Both the position numbers and the translations under genes were made by a program. Shown piece after piece: positions 37,498-46,208 of a DNA stretch of 64,000 bases (its first letter is position 1; each line of letters starts with the position of its first letter). The DNA comes from Nitrospirales bacterium. GTDB taxonomy: Bacteria; Nitrospirota; Nitrospiria; Nitrospirales; UBA8639. The notes beneath the pieces are model-generated. The model was not told where the DNA came from. It ran no database searches and saw nothing but the letters and a program-made list of their open reading frames with translations. Location: the NCBI GenBank assembly GCA_020027205.1, contig JAHRAQ010000009.1, forward strand, positions 1 to 64,000. Reading direction: 5' to 3'.

Positions 37498-38615
37498 GCG
37501 GCGCACACGTCTTGCGGCGGGACAGGCCATACGCGAACGGCGTCTCGCCCGAATCCGCGTATTTCCGCGCGTTTGCATTGCGCCCCCTGCTGGCCCGGTC
37601 GGAGGAACTGGAACTGGCCAGGCGCATTGACGACAGCAGCCGGAACATTCGGAACACGCTCGCCGACGCGGCGCGCTCCCTGCGGCATCTTGGCCGCACG
37701 CCGCCGTTTCGTGACGCGCTGCACTCGCTGGCCGACATTCGCGCGCGAAGCGGCTTGTCCGCGCCGGCCGTGGATGAAGCCCAGGCACATTTGTCGGCGC
37801 TCCGGGACGCCCTGGCGAAGCAGGGACGAAACCATCGCGAGATTCGAAACCATCTGGCGCACCTTCAACGGGAACTGGCCGCCAGCCGCATCGAACTGGA
37901 GCGGGCCAAAGATATGCTGGTGCAACGGAATCTCCGTCTGGTCGTGGACATCGCCAAACGATTGACGGGACGCGGGATGAGTTTGCTGGACCTTGTGCAG
38001 GAAGGCAACATCGGCTTGATGCGCGCGGCGGAACGGTTTCAATACCGCAAGGGGTTTAAATTCAGCACCTATGCCACGTGGTGGGTGCGCCAGGGCATGT
38101 TGCGCGCCATCGCCGACCAGGTTCGAACCATTCGCGTGCCGGTGCATGTCACCGAAGCCTGGCAGCGCATGATCCGAATCTCCCGGCGTCTGACTCAACA
38201 ACTGGGCCGCGAGCCGCGACACGAGGACATCGCCCGGACCCTGGCCGTCAGTCCCGAACGAGTGCGGCACACGACGCAGGCGTTTTTGGACCCGGTCTCG
38301 CTGGACCAGCCACGGGCCGGCCATGAAACGTTGTGGGGCGATTGTCTCCCGGACCTTCATGCCGCGCCGCCGGACGCGCGCATTCAGGACGAACAGGAAC
38401 AGGCCCACGTCCGCCGCATCCTGGAGGGCCTGCCGCCGCGCGAACAACAGGTGCTTCGCTTGCGGTTCGGCATCGGCGACGGACACCCCCGCACGCTGGA
38501 GGAAGTGGGGCGCATCATGCGCGTGACGCGCGAGCGGATTCGACAAATCGAGGTTCTGGCGCTCAAAAAACTTCGCGATCCCGCCATGAAAGCGCAACTG
38601 GCCGGGATGTGTTAG
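37494..38615 (+). CDS. RNA polymerase sigma-70 family factor (group 2-like)
   Basis: The product has 373 residues. Regions 1.2 (SPESAYFRAFALRPLLARSEELELARRI), 2 (RNLRLVVDIAKRLTGRGMSLLDLVQEGNIGLMRAAERFQYRKGFKFSTYATWWVRQGMLRAIADQVRTIRVPVHV), 3 and 4 (LPPREQQVLRLRFGIGDGHPRTLEEVGRIMRVTRERIRQIEVLALKKLR) are all present. It lacks the long 1.1 region of a housekeeping RpoD, so it resembles RpoS/group 2 factors. Coupling to degP (ATGA) suggests an alternative factor for envelope or stationary-phase stress. It ends seven bases before the convergent oligopeptidase gene. Confidence 0.93.
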   Translation: MSGAHVLRRDRPYANGVSPESAYFRAFALRPLLARSEELELARRIDDSSRNIRNTLADAARSLRHLGRTPPFRDALHSLADIRARSGLSAPAVDEAQAHLSALRDALAKQGRNHREIRNHLAHLQRELAASRIELERAKDMLVQRNLRLVVDIAKRLTGRGMSLLDLVQEGNIGLMRAAERFQYRKGFKFSTYATWWVRQGMLRAIADQVRTIRVPVHVTEAWQRMIRISRRLTQQLGREPRHEDIARTLAVSPERVRHTTQAFLDPVSLDQPRAGHETLWGDCLPDLHAAPPDARIQDEQEQAHVRRILEGLPPREQQVLRLRFGIGDGHPRTLEEVGRIMRVTRERIRQIEVLALKKLRDPAMKAQLAGMC

Positions 38616-38621
38616 GGACGC

Positions 38622-40703
38622 TCACTCGTCGGCCAGGTTCGCCAGGTCCAGCAGGAAAGCGTAGATGAACGCCAGTTCTTTGTAACGTTGAAACCGGCCC
38701 GACGCCCCCCCATGACCCGCATCCATGTTGGTATGGAGCAGCAGCCGGTTCCGGTCGGTTTTCATGCGGCGCAACTTGGCCACCCACTTCGCCGGCTCCC
38801 AGTACTGCACTTGGGAATCGTGCAGCCCGGTGGTGACCAGCAAATGAGGATACGCCTGTGCCGCAATCTGATCATACGGGGAATAGGACACCATGTACTC
38901 GTAATACGTTTTGTGGTTGGGATCGCCCCATTCGTCATATTCTCCCGTGGTCAGGGGCATCGTCGGGTCCAGCATGGTGGTCATCAGATCCACAAACGGG
39001 ACCTGCGCCACCACGCCGTGAAACAGGTCGGGCCGCATGTTGATCACCGCGCCCATGAGCAGCCCTCCGGCGCTTCCGCCCATCGCATACAACCGCTCCC
39101 GTCCGGTGCGGCCCTGCCGGATGAGATGTTCGGCGCAGGCGATAAAATCCGTGAACGTCGCCTTCTTGCGCAACAGTTTGCCGGCCTCATACCACTCCCG
39201 CCCCAACTCTTCCCCGCCCCGAACGTGCGCGATGGCAAACGTGAACCCGCGATCAAGCAGGCTTAATCTCGAGGAACTGAACGCCGCGTCCAGACTGATT
39301 CCGTAAGCGCCGTAGCCGTACAGGAGGAGCGGATTGCCGGTCGGTGTTCGCCGGTCGGGACGGTACACCAGCGAAATCGGGATCTGCGCCCCGTCCGGCG
39401 CCGTGGCCCACGTGCGTTCCGTCGAGTACCGCGACGCCAGAAACCCGCCCAGGATGTCCTCCCGTTTGCGCAACACTTGCGTTCGAGTGCGCATGTCATA
39501 GTCATACACCGAATGCGGCGTGGTCATGGAGGTATAAACGTACCGCAGCGTGGAGGTTTCATACGACGGGTTCTCGCCCAGCCCCGCCAGATACGCCGGC
39601 TCGTTCATCTCCACAGAATGCTCACCGTCCCCGCTCCGGGGAATCACGCGCAGCCGGACCAGGCCGCGATGCCGCTCTTCCGCGACAAGAAAATCACGAA
39701 ACAACTCAAAGGATTCCAGCAGCACGTCGTCACGGTGGGGCAGCACTTCTTCCCAGGACGCCTGATCCGTGCGATGGACGGACGTCTTCATCAGTCGAAA
39801 ATTCTTCGCGTTCCAATTCGTGAGAATATAAAACGCATCCCCGTCATGCTCGACCTCGTATTCATGAAACCGCCGGCGCGGGACAATCACCGAAAAGGCG
39901 CCGGCCGGCCGGTCCGCGTCAAGATAGCGATACTCGGAACTGACGGTTTGATGCGACGCGATCAGGATGTACCGTTTTGACTTGCTCTTGAACACCGTCA
40001 CGGAAAACGCCTCGTCCGTTTCTTCAAACACCGGCACGTCGGACGACGGAGGACAGCCCAGCGTATGCCGAAAAATTTTCGAGGCGCGCAGAGTGTCGGG
40101 ATCCTGCGTGCCATAAAAAATATTCCGGTTGTCGTTGGCCCAGGCCAGATCGCCGGTCACGTGCTCAAGGCGGTCCTCCAGCCACTCGCCGGTGACCACG
40201 TTCCTGAATCGCACCGCGTACAGACGCCTCCCCTGCGTATCAAACGAATACGCGAGCAGCGTGTGGTCCGCGCTCATGGCCATCTCGCCAATGGCGAAAA
40301 ACTCATGGCCTTCGGCCAACGCATTCACGTCCAGTATCACCTCTTCACGGGCCTGAAGCGTCTCCCGCTTGCGGCAACAGACCGGATATTCCTTCCCCTC
40401 TTCGTATCGCGTGTAATAGTAGTAGTCATCGTATTTGGCGGGCACGGACGAGTCGTCCTGTCGGATTCTCGATTTGATTTCCTCAAACAGATTGTCCTCG
40501 AACCGCGACCGGTGGGCCATCACGCGCCGGGCATGGGCATTTTCTTCCCGGAGATAGGCCAGGACGTCGGGGTTGTCACGTTCGCGCAGCCAGTAATACT
40601 GATCCACGCGGACGTGGCCGTGTTGTTCCATGGTCGTGGGACGCATGGCGGCGAGCGGAGGAGTCACGGACCCTTCGGGCGTTTTCCGTGGAGGTGATGA
40701 CAC
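38622..40703 (-). CDS. ptrB: Oligopeptidase B / prolyl oligopeptidase family (S9A)
   Basis: The product has 693 residues from GTG 40703, with GGAG seven bases upstream; ATG 40646 is possible but lacks a ribosome site. The N-terminal beta-propeller (DQYYWLRERDNPDVLAYLREENA ... ) is followed by the alpha/beta hydrolase: GYGAYGISLDAAFS, nucleophile Ser in YAMGGSAGGLLMGA, LVTTGLHDSQVQYWEPAKW with the acid, and His in MDAGHGGASGRF. DPTMPLT and EYDEWGDP match OpdB, which cleaves after basic residues in short peptides. Cytoplasmic. It follows arfB by 41 bases in the same direction. Confidence 0.93.
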   Translation of the reverse strand: MSSPPRKTPEGSVTPPLAAMRPTTMEQHGHVRVDQYYWLRERDNPDVLAYLREENAHARRVMAHRSRFEDNLFEEIKSRIRQDDSSVPAKYDDYYYYTRYEEGKEYPVCCRKRETLQAREEVILDVNALAEGHEFFAIGEMAMSADHTLLAYSFDTQGRRLYAVRFRNVVTGEWLEDRLEHVTGDLAWANDNRNIFYGTQDPDTLRASKIFRHTLGCPPSSDVPVFEETDEAFSVTVFKSKSKRYILIASHQTVSSEYRYLDADRPAGAFSVIVPRRRFHEYEVEHDGDAFYILTNWNAKNFRLMKTSVHRTDQASWEEVLPHRDDVLLESFELFRDFLVAEERHRGLVRLRVIPRSGDGEHSVEMNEPAYLAGLGENPSYETSTLRYVYTSMTTPHSVYDYDMRTRTQVLRKREDILGGFLASRYSTERTWATAPDGAQIPISLVYRPDRRTPTGNPLLLYGYGAYGISLDAAFSSSRLSLLDRGFTFAIAHVRGGEELGREWYEAGKLLRKKATFTDFIACAEHLIRQGRTGRERLYAMGGSAGGLLMGAVINMRPDLFHGVVAQVPFVDLMTTMLDPTMPLTTGEYDEWGDPNHKTYYEYMVSYSPYDQIAAQAYPHLLVTTGLHDSQVQYWEPAKWVAKLRRMKTDRNRLLLHTNMDAGHGGASGRFQRYKELAFIYAFLLDLANLADE

Positions 40704-40744
40704 AAGCGGACTCCGGGTGAACCGGCCTCACGCCCGGCGACGGG

Positions 40745-41170
40745 TTACTCGTCTTTCCAGGCCGGGCGCGCGCGCAGTTGCTTGACGCGCCTTCGCCGTT
40801 TTTTCTGATCGAGGCGCCGCTCAACGGCGACGCGCGGCGTCTGAACGGGTTTGCGGATGGCGCGCGGCGTGAGGGCTTCCCGAAGAAGCCGGCGCACTTT
40901 TTCAATCGCATCGGCGCGATTCATCGCCTGGCTGCAAGAGCGCTGGGCGGACACGGACAGAATCCCCTCTCTGCTGACCCGTGTGCGGAGCGTGTCGCAG
41001 ATCCGCCGTTTTTGCGCCGCCGTCAACGACGGGGAACCCGCAACGTCAAAGGAGAGCGTCACTCGCGTATTCACCTTGTTGACGTGTTGTCCGCCCGGCC
41101 CGGCGCTACGCGAGGCGCGCAATCGAAGTTCCCGTTCCGGAATGGACAGTCTGGCCGTGATGGGCACCAT
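40745..41170 (-). CDS. arfB: Alternative ribosome-rescue factor ArfB-like peptidyl-tRNA hydrolase
   Basis: The product has 141 residues, the family length. The ATG at 41170 (MVPITARLSIPERELRLRASRSAGPGGQHVNKVNTRVTLSF) is family-like; the longer frame is not. The GGQ motif in GPGGQHVNKV hydrolyses peptidyl-tRNA on stalled ribosomes. The C-terminal basic tail (RVAVERRLDQKKRRRRVKQLRARPAWKDE) should enter the empty mRNA channel, as in YaeJ. Confidence 0.93.
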   Translation of the reverse strand: MVPITARLSIPERELRLRASRSAGPGGQHVNKVNTRVTLSFDVAGSPSLTAAQKRRICDTLRTRVSREGILSVSAQRSCSQAMNRADAIEKVRRLLREALTPRAIRKPVQTPRVAVERRLDQKKRRRRVKQLRARPAWKDE

Positions 41171-41410
41171 GGAATCCTTGTCGGCATGACCCCGGTCGTT
41201 CCGCGTCCCCGCCGGCGGCAACGCGTTCCCGCCGGTTCGTCGGAGCGGCCAGCGTAAACGACGCGAACAAGTTTCACAAGCGGAACCCGCGCGAAACATA
41301 TGAACGACGCGGGGGGACGACGGGCGGGATGCACAGGGAAGGAGGCGGGAACAAGCCCGAACGCGGCGGAGCGCACTCCGCCGCGTTCACGGCGCGCAGG
41401 AGGCCGCGCG

Positions 41411-41836
41411 TCAGCCCTCCCCGGACCCGACCGGGATCAATTTGGGCCTGGCTTCTTCCGCCTTGGGAATGGTCACCGTCAACACGCCCTTGTCATACGT
41501 GGCCGCCGAGGCATCCGGCTTCACGTACCGGGGCAGGCGAAAACTCCGGGCGAACGACCCATACCGCACTTCACGGACGTAACAGTTCTCCTCGTCCTCC
41601 GCACGTTCGCGTTTCCGCTCGCCTTCAAGGGTCAGCGTGTGATCGGTCACGGACAACTTCACGTCCTTCGCGTCCATGCCCGGCACCTGGGCTTCCACGT
41701 ACAGATTGTCTTTGTCTTCGTAGACATTGACCGGCGGAACCCAGTTCACCGCTTCGGCCGGGTCATCCCACAACGGACGCCGAAACGGCTGCACGCAACA
41801 CGCATCCAATTCTTTCAACAGATCCCATTGTCTCAT
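41411..41836 (-). CDS. Hsp20/alpha-crystallin family small heat-shock protein
   Basis: The product has 141 residues. GGAGG lies seven bases before the ATG at 41836, fixing the start. The alpha-crystallin domain spans about 35-130 (PPVNVYEDKDNLYVEAQVPGMDAKDVKLSVTDHTLTLEGERK ... GSFARSFRLPRYVKPDASAATYDKGVLTVTIPK), ending IPVGSGEG. It is a holdase chaperone in the cytoplasm. A TTGACT/TATCTG promoter and two TTCCCTGAAAT direct repeats lie upstream. No CIRCE element was seen. Confidence 0.95.
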   Translation of the reverse strand: MRQWDLLKELDACCVQPFRRPLWDDPAEAVNWVPPVNVYEDKDNLYVEAQVPGMDAKDVKLSVTDHTLTLEGERKRERAEDEENCYVREVRYGSFARSFRLPRYVKPDASAATYDKGVLTVTIPKAEEARPKLIPVGSGEG

Positions 41837-41890
41837 GTGACACCTCCTTCCGGCACATCTGCCGGGTTGATCGTCCCGACTCACATTTAT

Positions 41891-41910
41891 TTCCCTGAAA
41901 TTTCCCTGAA
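41891..41910. repeat. Direct repeat TTCCCTGAAAT in the hsp20 leader
   Basis: Two adjacent copies of an 11-base word (TTCCCTGAAAT, TTCCCTGAAG) lie between promoter and ribosome site of the hsp20 gene. They may be an operator or an RNA element; evidence is position only. Confidence 0.4.
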
Positions 41911-41924
41911 GCGCTTCTGTCCTT

Positions 41925-41952
41925 CAGATAAATCCCGCCGGGCAAAAGTCAA
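41925..41952 (-). promoter_or_regulatory. Promoter of the hsp20 gene
   Basis: On the minus strand: TTGACT, 16-bp spacer, TATCTG, about 90 bases upstream of the ATG. It fits sigma-70 better than a heat-shock sigma-32 promoter. Confidence 0.55.
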
Positions 41953-41988
41953 GGCCGAATCATGGCGGCGAAGGGAAGACGGCGGGGA

Positions 41989-42678
41989 TCACGTGAGCGC
42001 CGCTTTGACGCCGCAATACATGATGATGACTTCCACGGCATGGGCCGCGATCACGACCGGGAGACTGCGCCACCGCAGAAAGAGAGCCGCCCATGCCAGT
42101 CCGTCCCAGACGGCGATCCAGTGCAGATGACGAAACGTCATGACCATAAACGGGTCCCACGCAAAGGCCAGCGCGGACAGGCCCATGGCGACAATCGAAC
42201 ACCACGGGACGCCGGCGGCGCGCGACTCCGGAATCCATCGACGGCACACATGCTCCAGCCGCCCCAGGAGGAACCCTCGAAAATGCAATTCGACACCGGC
42301 CGCAATGACGACCGTCAACCACGGGATCATCACGAACACGGGAACCTTCGCGTGAGGCGTCTCGCGCAAAAACGTGATGTCGCCCCCCAACGCCGGCACC
42401 GCCCACAGAATGACGGCGGTGTTGACCGCTCCCAGCACGCATCCCGTCCAGAGTCCCCACCGGAGTCCCTGGCCCAGACGGTCGCGGGACAACCCCAGGC
42501 CGGCCGGCGCGCGGGCGTTGAGCGTCCACCAGACGGCCAGCGCGCCATAGCCGGCCAGTTGCGGGACAAACTGCAGGAGCGGATCGCGCTGATTCGAAAC
42601 AGGCAACAGGTAAAACAATCCCGTCAGACAGATTGGAAGCAGCGCCAGCCAGGAGGCGCGTTCGGCGGGCACAGGCAT
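41989..42678 (-). CDS. CPBP-family intramembrane protease-like protein
   Basis: The product has 229 residues from ATG 42678, which has GGAG six bases upstream; a GTG at 42696 is the alternative. Six or seven hydrophobic helices are visible. Motif 1 appears as VELHFRGFLLGRL (E then R three residues later), where typical CPBP enzymes have EExxxR, and a later helix has IAAHAVEV, with the second-site His. The family includes CAAX-type and bacteriocin-related glutamyl endopeptidases. The single Glu in motif 1 leaves activity uncertain. Confidence 0.8.
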   Translation of the reverse strand: MPVPAERASWLALLPICLTGLFYLLPVSNQRDPLLQFVPQLAGYGALAVWWTLNARAPAGLGLSRDRLGQGLRWGLWTGCVLGAVNTAVILWAVPALGGDITFLRETPHAKVPVFVMIPWLTVVIAAGVELHFRGFLLGRLEHVCRRWIPESRAAGVPWCSIVAMGLSALAFAWDPFMVMTFRHLHWIAVWDGLAWAALFLRWRSLPVVIAAHAVEVIIMYCGVKAALT

Positions 42679-42828
42679 CAAAGGCTCCGTGCGCACGGGG
42701 ACGTCCGCCCCCGGCTCTGTCTGACGGAAGGGCGCCGTCCGCCGTCCCTGTCGCCGGCGCCTGCGTCGTCGCGCCTTGCGATAGGCGCGTGCTTCCGCGT
42801 ATGATTCGGTCGAACGTTGCCGGCAACC

Positions 42829-43677
42829 ATGGACACATTGAAGACATTCATGCGGAATCGCGCCGCCGCTGTCGCCGTCGCCATCGACGCCGCCGTTGCC
42901 GTCGGCCGTCCCGTGACGCGCGGATTATTTGCGGGCCTGATCATCATGGGCATGGCCATCTGCGGCGCGGGCGTCCCCGACCTGTTCGCCGAAGACTCCG
43001 CGCCTCTGAAAGAACTTCCGCGAGCCATCTTGCAAGAGACTCCTCCCAAGTTCGCGGAATGGGGTTTTGAAACCGGCACGGACGCCGCGTCACTCCCCGG
43101 ATTTTCCCCGCACAAACTGGGACAGGGACATCCGGGACAATGGACGGTGGTGACGGAGGACAACGCGCCAAGCCCAAGCCACGCGCTGTTGCAATCCACG
43201 CCCTGCGCGGACCCGGATTGCTACCACCTGCTCATTCAGGACAGCCTTCGCGTGGAATACGTTGATCTGTCGGTGGGCATCCTCTCGAAACTCGGCACCC
43301 CGACGGCGGCGGCCGGCCTGGTGTTGGGGATGCAGGACCCGAAAAATTTCTACGCCGTCCTCGCGTACCCGGCAAGCAACACCGTCAGGGCCTGGCGTTT
43401 TGCAAACGGCGTTCCCGCGTTGATCGAAGAACATCCGGTCGTGCCCAAGCCAAGAACGCGATGGCATTTCCTCCGCATCCAGCGAAACACGATCATGAGC
43501 AAAGAGTTTCTGGAAATCGCGTTTGACAACCAGTTTGTCCTGTCCGTCGACGACTCCGCGTTCCACACCGGCCAAATCGGATTCATCACCACCGGGGACG
43601 GCACCTTCGCCTTCGATAATCTGCGGGTCGTGGAATTGCTCACCAGCCGCCCCCTCTCCCGGCCGCCCGCGTACTAA
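42829..43677 (+). CDS. Exported protein with LamG/concanavalin-like domain
   Basis: The product has 282 residues from ATG 42829; a TTG at 42817 opens the same frame but is weaker. A hydrophobic segment (GLFAGLIIMGMAICGAGVPDLFA, about 34-56) acts as signal peptide or anchor. From about residue 75 it resembles a jelly-roll found in DUF1080 and LamG proteins (WGFETG, YVDLSVGILSKLGTPTAAAGLVLGMQDPKNFYAVLAYPASNTVRAWRFANG, HTGQIGFITTGDGTFAFDNLRVVEL). Carbohydrate or cell-wall binding is a guess. It converges on the M23 gene with a five-base gap. Confidence 0.8.
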   Translation: MDTLKTFMRNRAAAVAVAIDAAVAVGRPVTRGLFAGLIIMGMAICGAGVPDLFAEDSAPLKELPRAILQETPPKFAEWGFETGTDAASLPGFSPHKLGQGHPGQWTVVTEDNAPSPSHALLQSTPCADPDCYHLLIQDSLRVEYVDLSVGILSKLGTPTAAAGLVLGMQDPKNFYAVLAYPASNTVRAWRFANGVPALIEEHPVVPKPRTRWHFLRIQRNTIMSKEFLEIAFDNQFVLSVDDSAFHTGQIGFITTGDGTFAFDNLRVVELLTSRPLSRPPAY

Positions 43678-43682
43678 ATTCA

Positions 43683-44624
43683 TTAATTCGCGGACGCGGA
43701 TGCTTCGCCGAACGGCAGCGGCAGCAGCGCGTAAGGATCGACCCTCGCCCCGTTGAGTCGAACGCCCCAGTGAAGATGCGGGCCGGTGGCGCGTCCCGTG
43801 GCTCCCACCGCGCCGAGCACCTGTCCCCCGGTGACGGTCTGGCCCTGCGTCACGTCCACGCGAGACAGGTGGAAATACATCGAGAACAGCCCCAGCCCGT
43901 GATCCACGACGACGCCGTTCCCCGTAAAAAAATGATCCATGGTGAGCCGCACAATGCCGTCGTTCATCACGGACACGGGCGTACCTTCGGGAGCCGCGAT
44001 GTCTTCCCCGCTATGCGGTTTTTTCGACTGCCCGTTAATCACCCGGCGGCTGCCGAATCGCCCGGACCGGGTTCCCGCGACCGGCGCACGAAAGGCGTCC
44101 CTCCACAACGGGTTCGGCAGCACGCTCCCGAAGGCCCGGCGGAGCGCGCCGGCCTCGGCCCGGACGCGCATCAAGGTGGGCGCGTCGAGATCCACCATGG
44201 CCGACGGCAGCGTCAATCGCTGAACGGAATAGTCCGCTTTGCCCACCGTCACGGAGAGACGATGCCGGTCGGTTCGGCGCGGGTAGACGGCCGTGACAAT
44301 CAGGTCATGCCGGCCGGCGGGGTCGTCAAGGTCCAATCCCAGCAGGCCGGCATACGTCCCGTTCCGAAACGGAAACAACGTCAGCGTTCGTTGTAAAAAT
44401 TTTCCCGTGACGCGATCCGGTTTGTCCCGAACGGGGATCGTCACCAACAGTACGTCGCCCTGTGTTCCCCGCAACGTTTCCCCGGCGTCCACGGAGCGTG
44501 CGGGATTTTCCCCGGCAACGGGAGCGACGAGCGACACACTCGCCGGCGCCGTCACCAGCGCGACAAGCAGCGGCCCGGCGGCAAGGCGCGGGCGGAACGC
44601 GGCACGCACGGCACACATTCCCAT
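43683..44624 (-). CDS. M23-family metallopeptidase (LytM domain)
   Basis: The product has 313 residues from ATG 44624, two bases after the pafA stop; a second ATG two codons later is possible. Signal peptide about 1-40. The middle part is a beta-rich domain (VTGKFLQRTLTLFPFRNGTYAGLLGLDLDDPAGRHDLIVTAVYP). The catalytic domain has zinc motif HSGEDIAAPEGTPV (HxxxD) and HLHWGV with all ligands kept. It should cleave peptide cross-links of peptidoglycan. Being last in the proteasome operon is unusual, and the link is unexplained. Confidence 0.92.
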   Translation of the reverse strand: MGMCAVRAAFRPRLAAGPLLVALVTAPASVSLVAPVAGENPARSVDAGETLRGTQGDVLLVTIPVRDKPDRVTGKFLQRTLTLFPFRNGTYAGLLGLDLDDPAGRHDLIVTAVYPRRTDRHRLSVTVGKADYSVQRLTLPSAMVDLDAPTLMRVRAEAGALRRAFGSVLPNPLWRDAFRAPVAGTRSGRFGSRRVINGQSKKPHSGEDIAAPEGTPVSVMNDGIVRLTMDHFFTGNGVVVDHGLGLFSMYFHLSRVDVTQGQTVTGGQVLGAVGATGRATGPHLHWGVRLNGARVDPYALLPLPFGEASASAN

Positions 44625-44626
44625 GC

Positions 44627-45994
44627 CTACGGGGACGCCGCCGGCACTTGCGACGCCAGTTCGTTCACCCGTCGATTGAACGCGCAAAAGGGATCCATGC
44701 ACAAAATGGTTTCTTCCCAATACCCGTTTAATTTCAAATACGTCCAGTCCACCGTGTAGGACCTGTTTTTGGCGCGGGCAAAGCGGATAAAGTCCCCGCG
44801 CACCTTGGCCCGCGTGTCCTGGGGCGGCACGGACATGGCGCGTTCAATCACCCGCTCATCCACCAGTTTCGTCGTTTTGTCATGTGCCTGCAACAGATAA
44901 TACAGCCCGCGTTTTCGATTCACGTCGTGATATTGCAAATCCATCATCGCCACGCGGGGATCATCCCATCCGCATCCTTTGCAGTCGACATAGGATTGAA
45001 TCAGCCAGTGTTTTGTCACCCAGTCAATCTCGCGCACCAGCCGCAGGGGGTTCTCCTCCAGCGCGTTCAGGACGCGTTCCCATTCGTTGAACACGTCCGC
45101 CTTGAGTTTCTCCTCGGGTCGCGCACGGAGAAAGTCCGCGGCTTTTTCCAGATACACCCGTTGAATGTCCAGCGCGGACAATTCCCGCCCGTCATCCAGC
45201 CGCACCTTCTTCCGCAACGTGGGGTCGCGGGAAATATCCCTGATGGCCTTCACGGGATCCTCCAGGGCCATGCCCCGGACCACGCAGCCTTCCTCGATCA
45301 TGGACAAAATGAGATCCGCCGTGCCGACCTTCAGGTAACTGGCAAACTCCGACATATTGGAGTCGCCGAGAATAATATGGAGGCGCCGATACCGTTCGGC
45401 GTCGGCATGAGGCTCATCGCGCGTGTTGATAATGCTTCGTGACGACGTCGTGGAGGAAGAGGTTTTTTCGTGAATATGCTGGGCGCGTTGAGACAGGAAA
45501 TACTGCGGTTTCCCCGACACCTTGAGCACTTTGCCCGCGCCGGAAAAAATTTGCCTCGTCACAAAAAACGGAATCAGTTGTTCGGCCACTTTCCAAAAAT
45601 CAATGTCACGGCGCATCAGAAAGTTTTCATGGCAGCCGTAGGTGTTTCCCAGAGAGTCGGTGTTGTTTTTGAAAATATAAATGTCGCCGGCAAGACCTTC
45701 CTCCCGCAACCGTTCTTCGGCCAGGGGCAAACAGGATTCAAGAATCCGCTCCCCGGCTTTTTCATGCGCCACCAGGTCGAAAATGTCGTCACATTCCGGC
45801 GTGGAATATTCGGGATGACACCCGGTATCCTGGTAAAATCTCGCCCCGTTCGTCAGGAACGCGTTGGACGGCCAACTGTTCGGGATCAAACCCTCAAAAA
45901 TATATCCCAGGATTTTCTCAATGGGCAGATACACGCGGCCATTGGGAGAAAACGTCAGCCCGTATTCACATTCCAGTCCGAAAATTCGTTTCAT
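44627..45994 (-). CDS. pafA: Proteasome accessory factor PafA (Pup/UBact ligase)
   Basis: The product has 455 residues from ATG 45994 (MKRIFGLECEYGLTF), matching the family start; the open frame upstream fills the prcA-pafA gap but has no family features. Motifs of the glutamine-synthetase-like fold: GLECEYG with metal-binding Glu residues, HPEYSTPECDD, KNNTDSLGNTYGCHENFLM, INTRDEPHADAERYRRLHIILGDSNMSEFASYLKVGT, and GWDDPRVAMMDLQYHDVNRKRGLYYLLQ. It uses ATP to join the C-terminal Glu of a Pup-like modifier to substrate lysines. Paralogous to Dop encoded upstream in the same operon. Confidence 0.95.
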   Translation of the reverse strand: MKRIFGLECEYGLTFSPNGRVYLPIEKILGYIFEGLIPNSWPSNAFLTNGARFYQDTGCHPEYSTPECDDIFDLVAHEKAGERILESCLPLAEERLREEGLAGDIYIFKNNTDSLGNTYGCHENFLMRRDIDFWKVAEQLIPFFVTRQIFSGAGKVLKVSGKPQYFLSQRAQHIHEKTSSSTTSSRSIINTRDEPHADAERYRRLHIILGDSNMSEFASYLKVGTADLILSMIEEGCVVRGMALEDPVKAIRDISRDPTLRKKVRLDDGRELSALDIQRVYLEKAADFLRARPEEKLKADVFNEWERVLNALEENPLRLVREIDWVTKHWLIQSYVDCKGCGWDDPRVAMMDLQYHDVNRKRGLYYLLQAHDKTTKLVDERVIERAMSVPPQDTRAKVRGDFIRFARAKNRSYTVDWTYLKLNGYWEETILCMDPFCAFNRRVNELASQVPAASP

Positions 45995-46208
45995 GCGCTC
46001 ATCGGCCGGCAACGGGATTCGCACCGCGTCATGGCGTGATGCGTTCTCCATGAGGGAAACGCTTTTTTCGATCAGGCAGAGGGAACGTCCCTGAGCGAAC
46101 ACCGCAGGGTATCGCCGACAGCCCCCCTTTTCCGCCGGAGCATACACCCGCACCCCACGGGCTTCAAGCGGAGTGGAAGCGTGGAACGGCGGTGTGAAAC
46201 CGGCGTGG

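Noticed and set aside
41989-42678. A self-immunity or bacteriocin locus around the CPBP protease
   Set aside because: No small peptide precursor or transporter lies beside it; neighbours are hsp20 and an exported jelly-roll protein.
45995-46208. A Pup/UBact gene in the prcA-pafA gap
   Set aside because: All three minus-strand frames were read. The short frames end in TP or SA, and the third simply runs into pafA; none has the acidic, disordered character or a Gly-Glu/Gly-Gln end.
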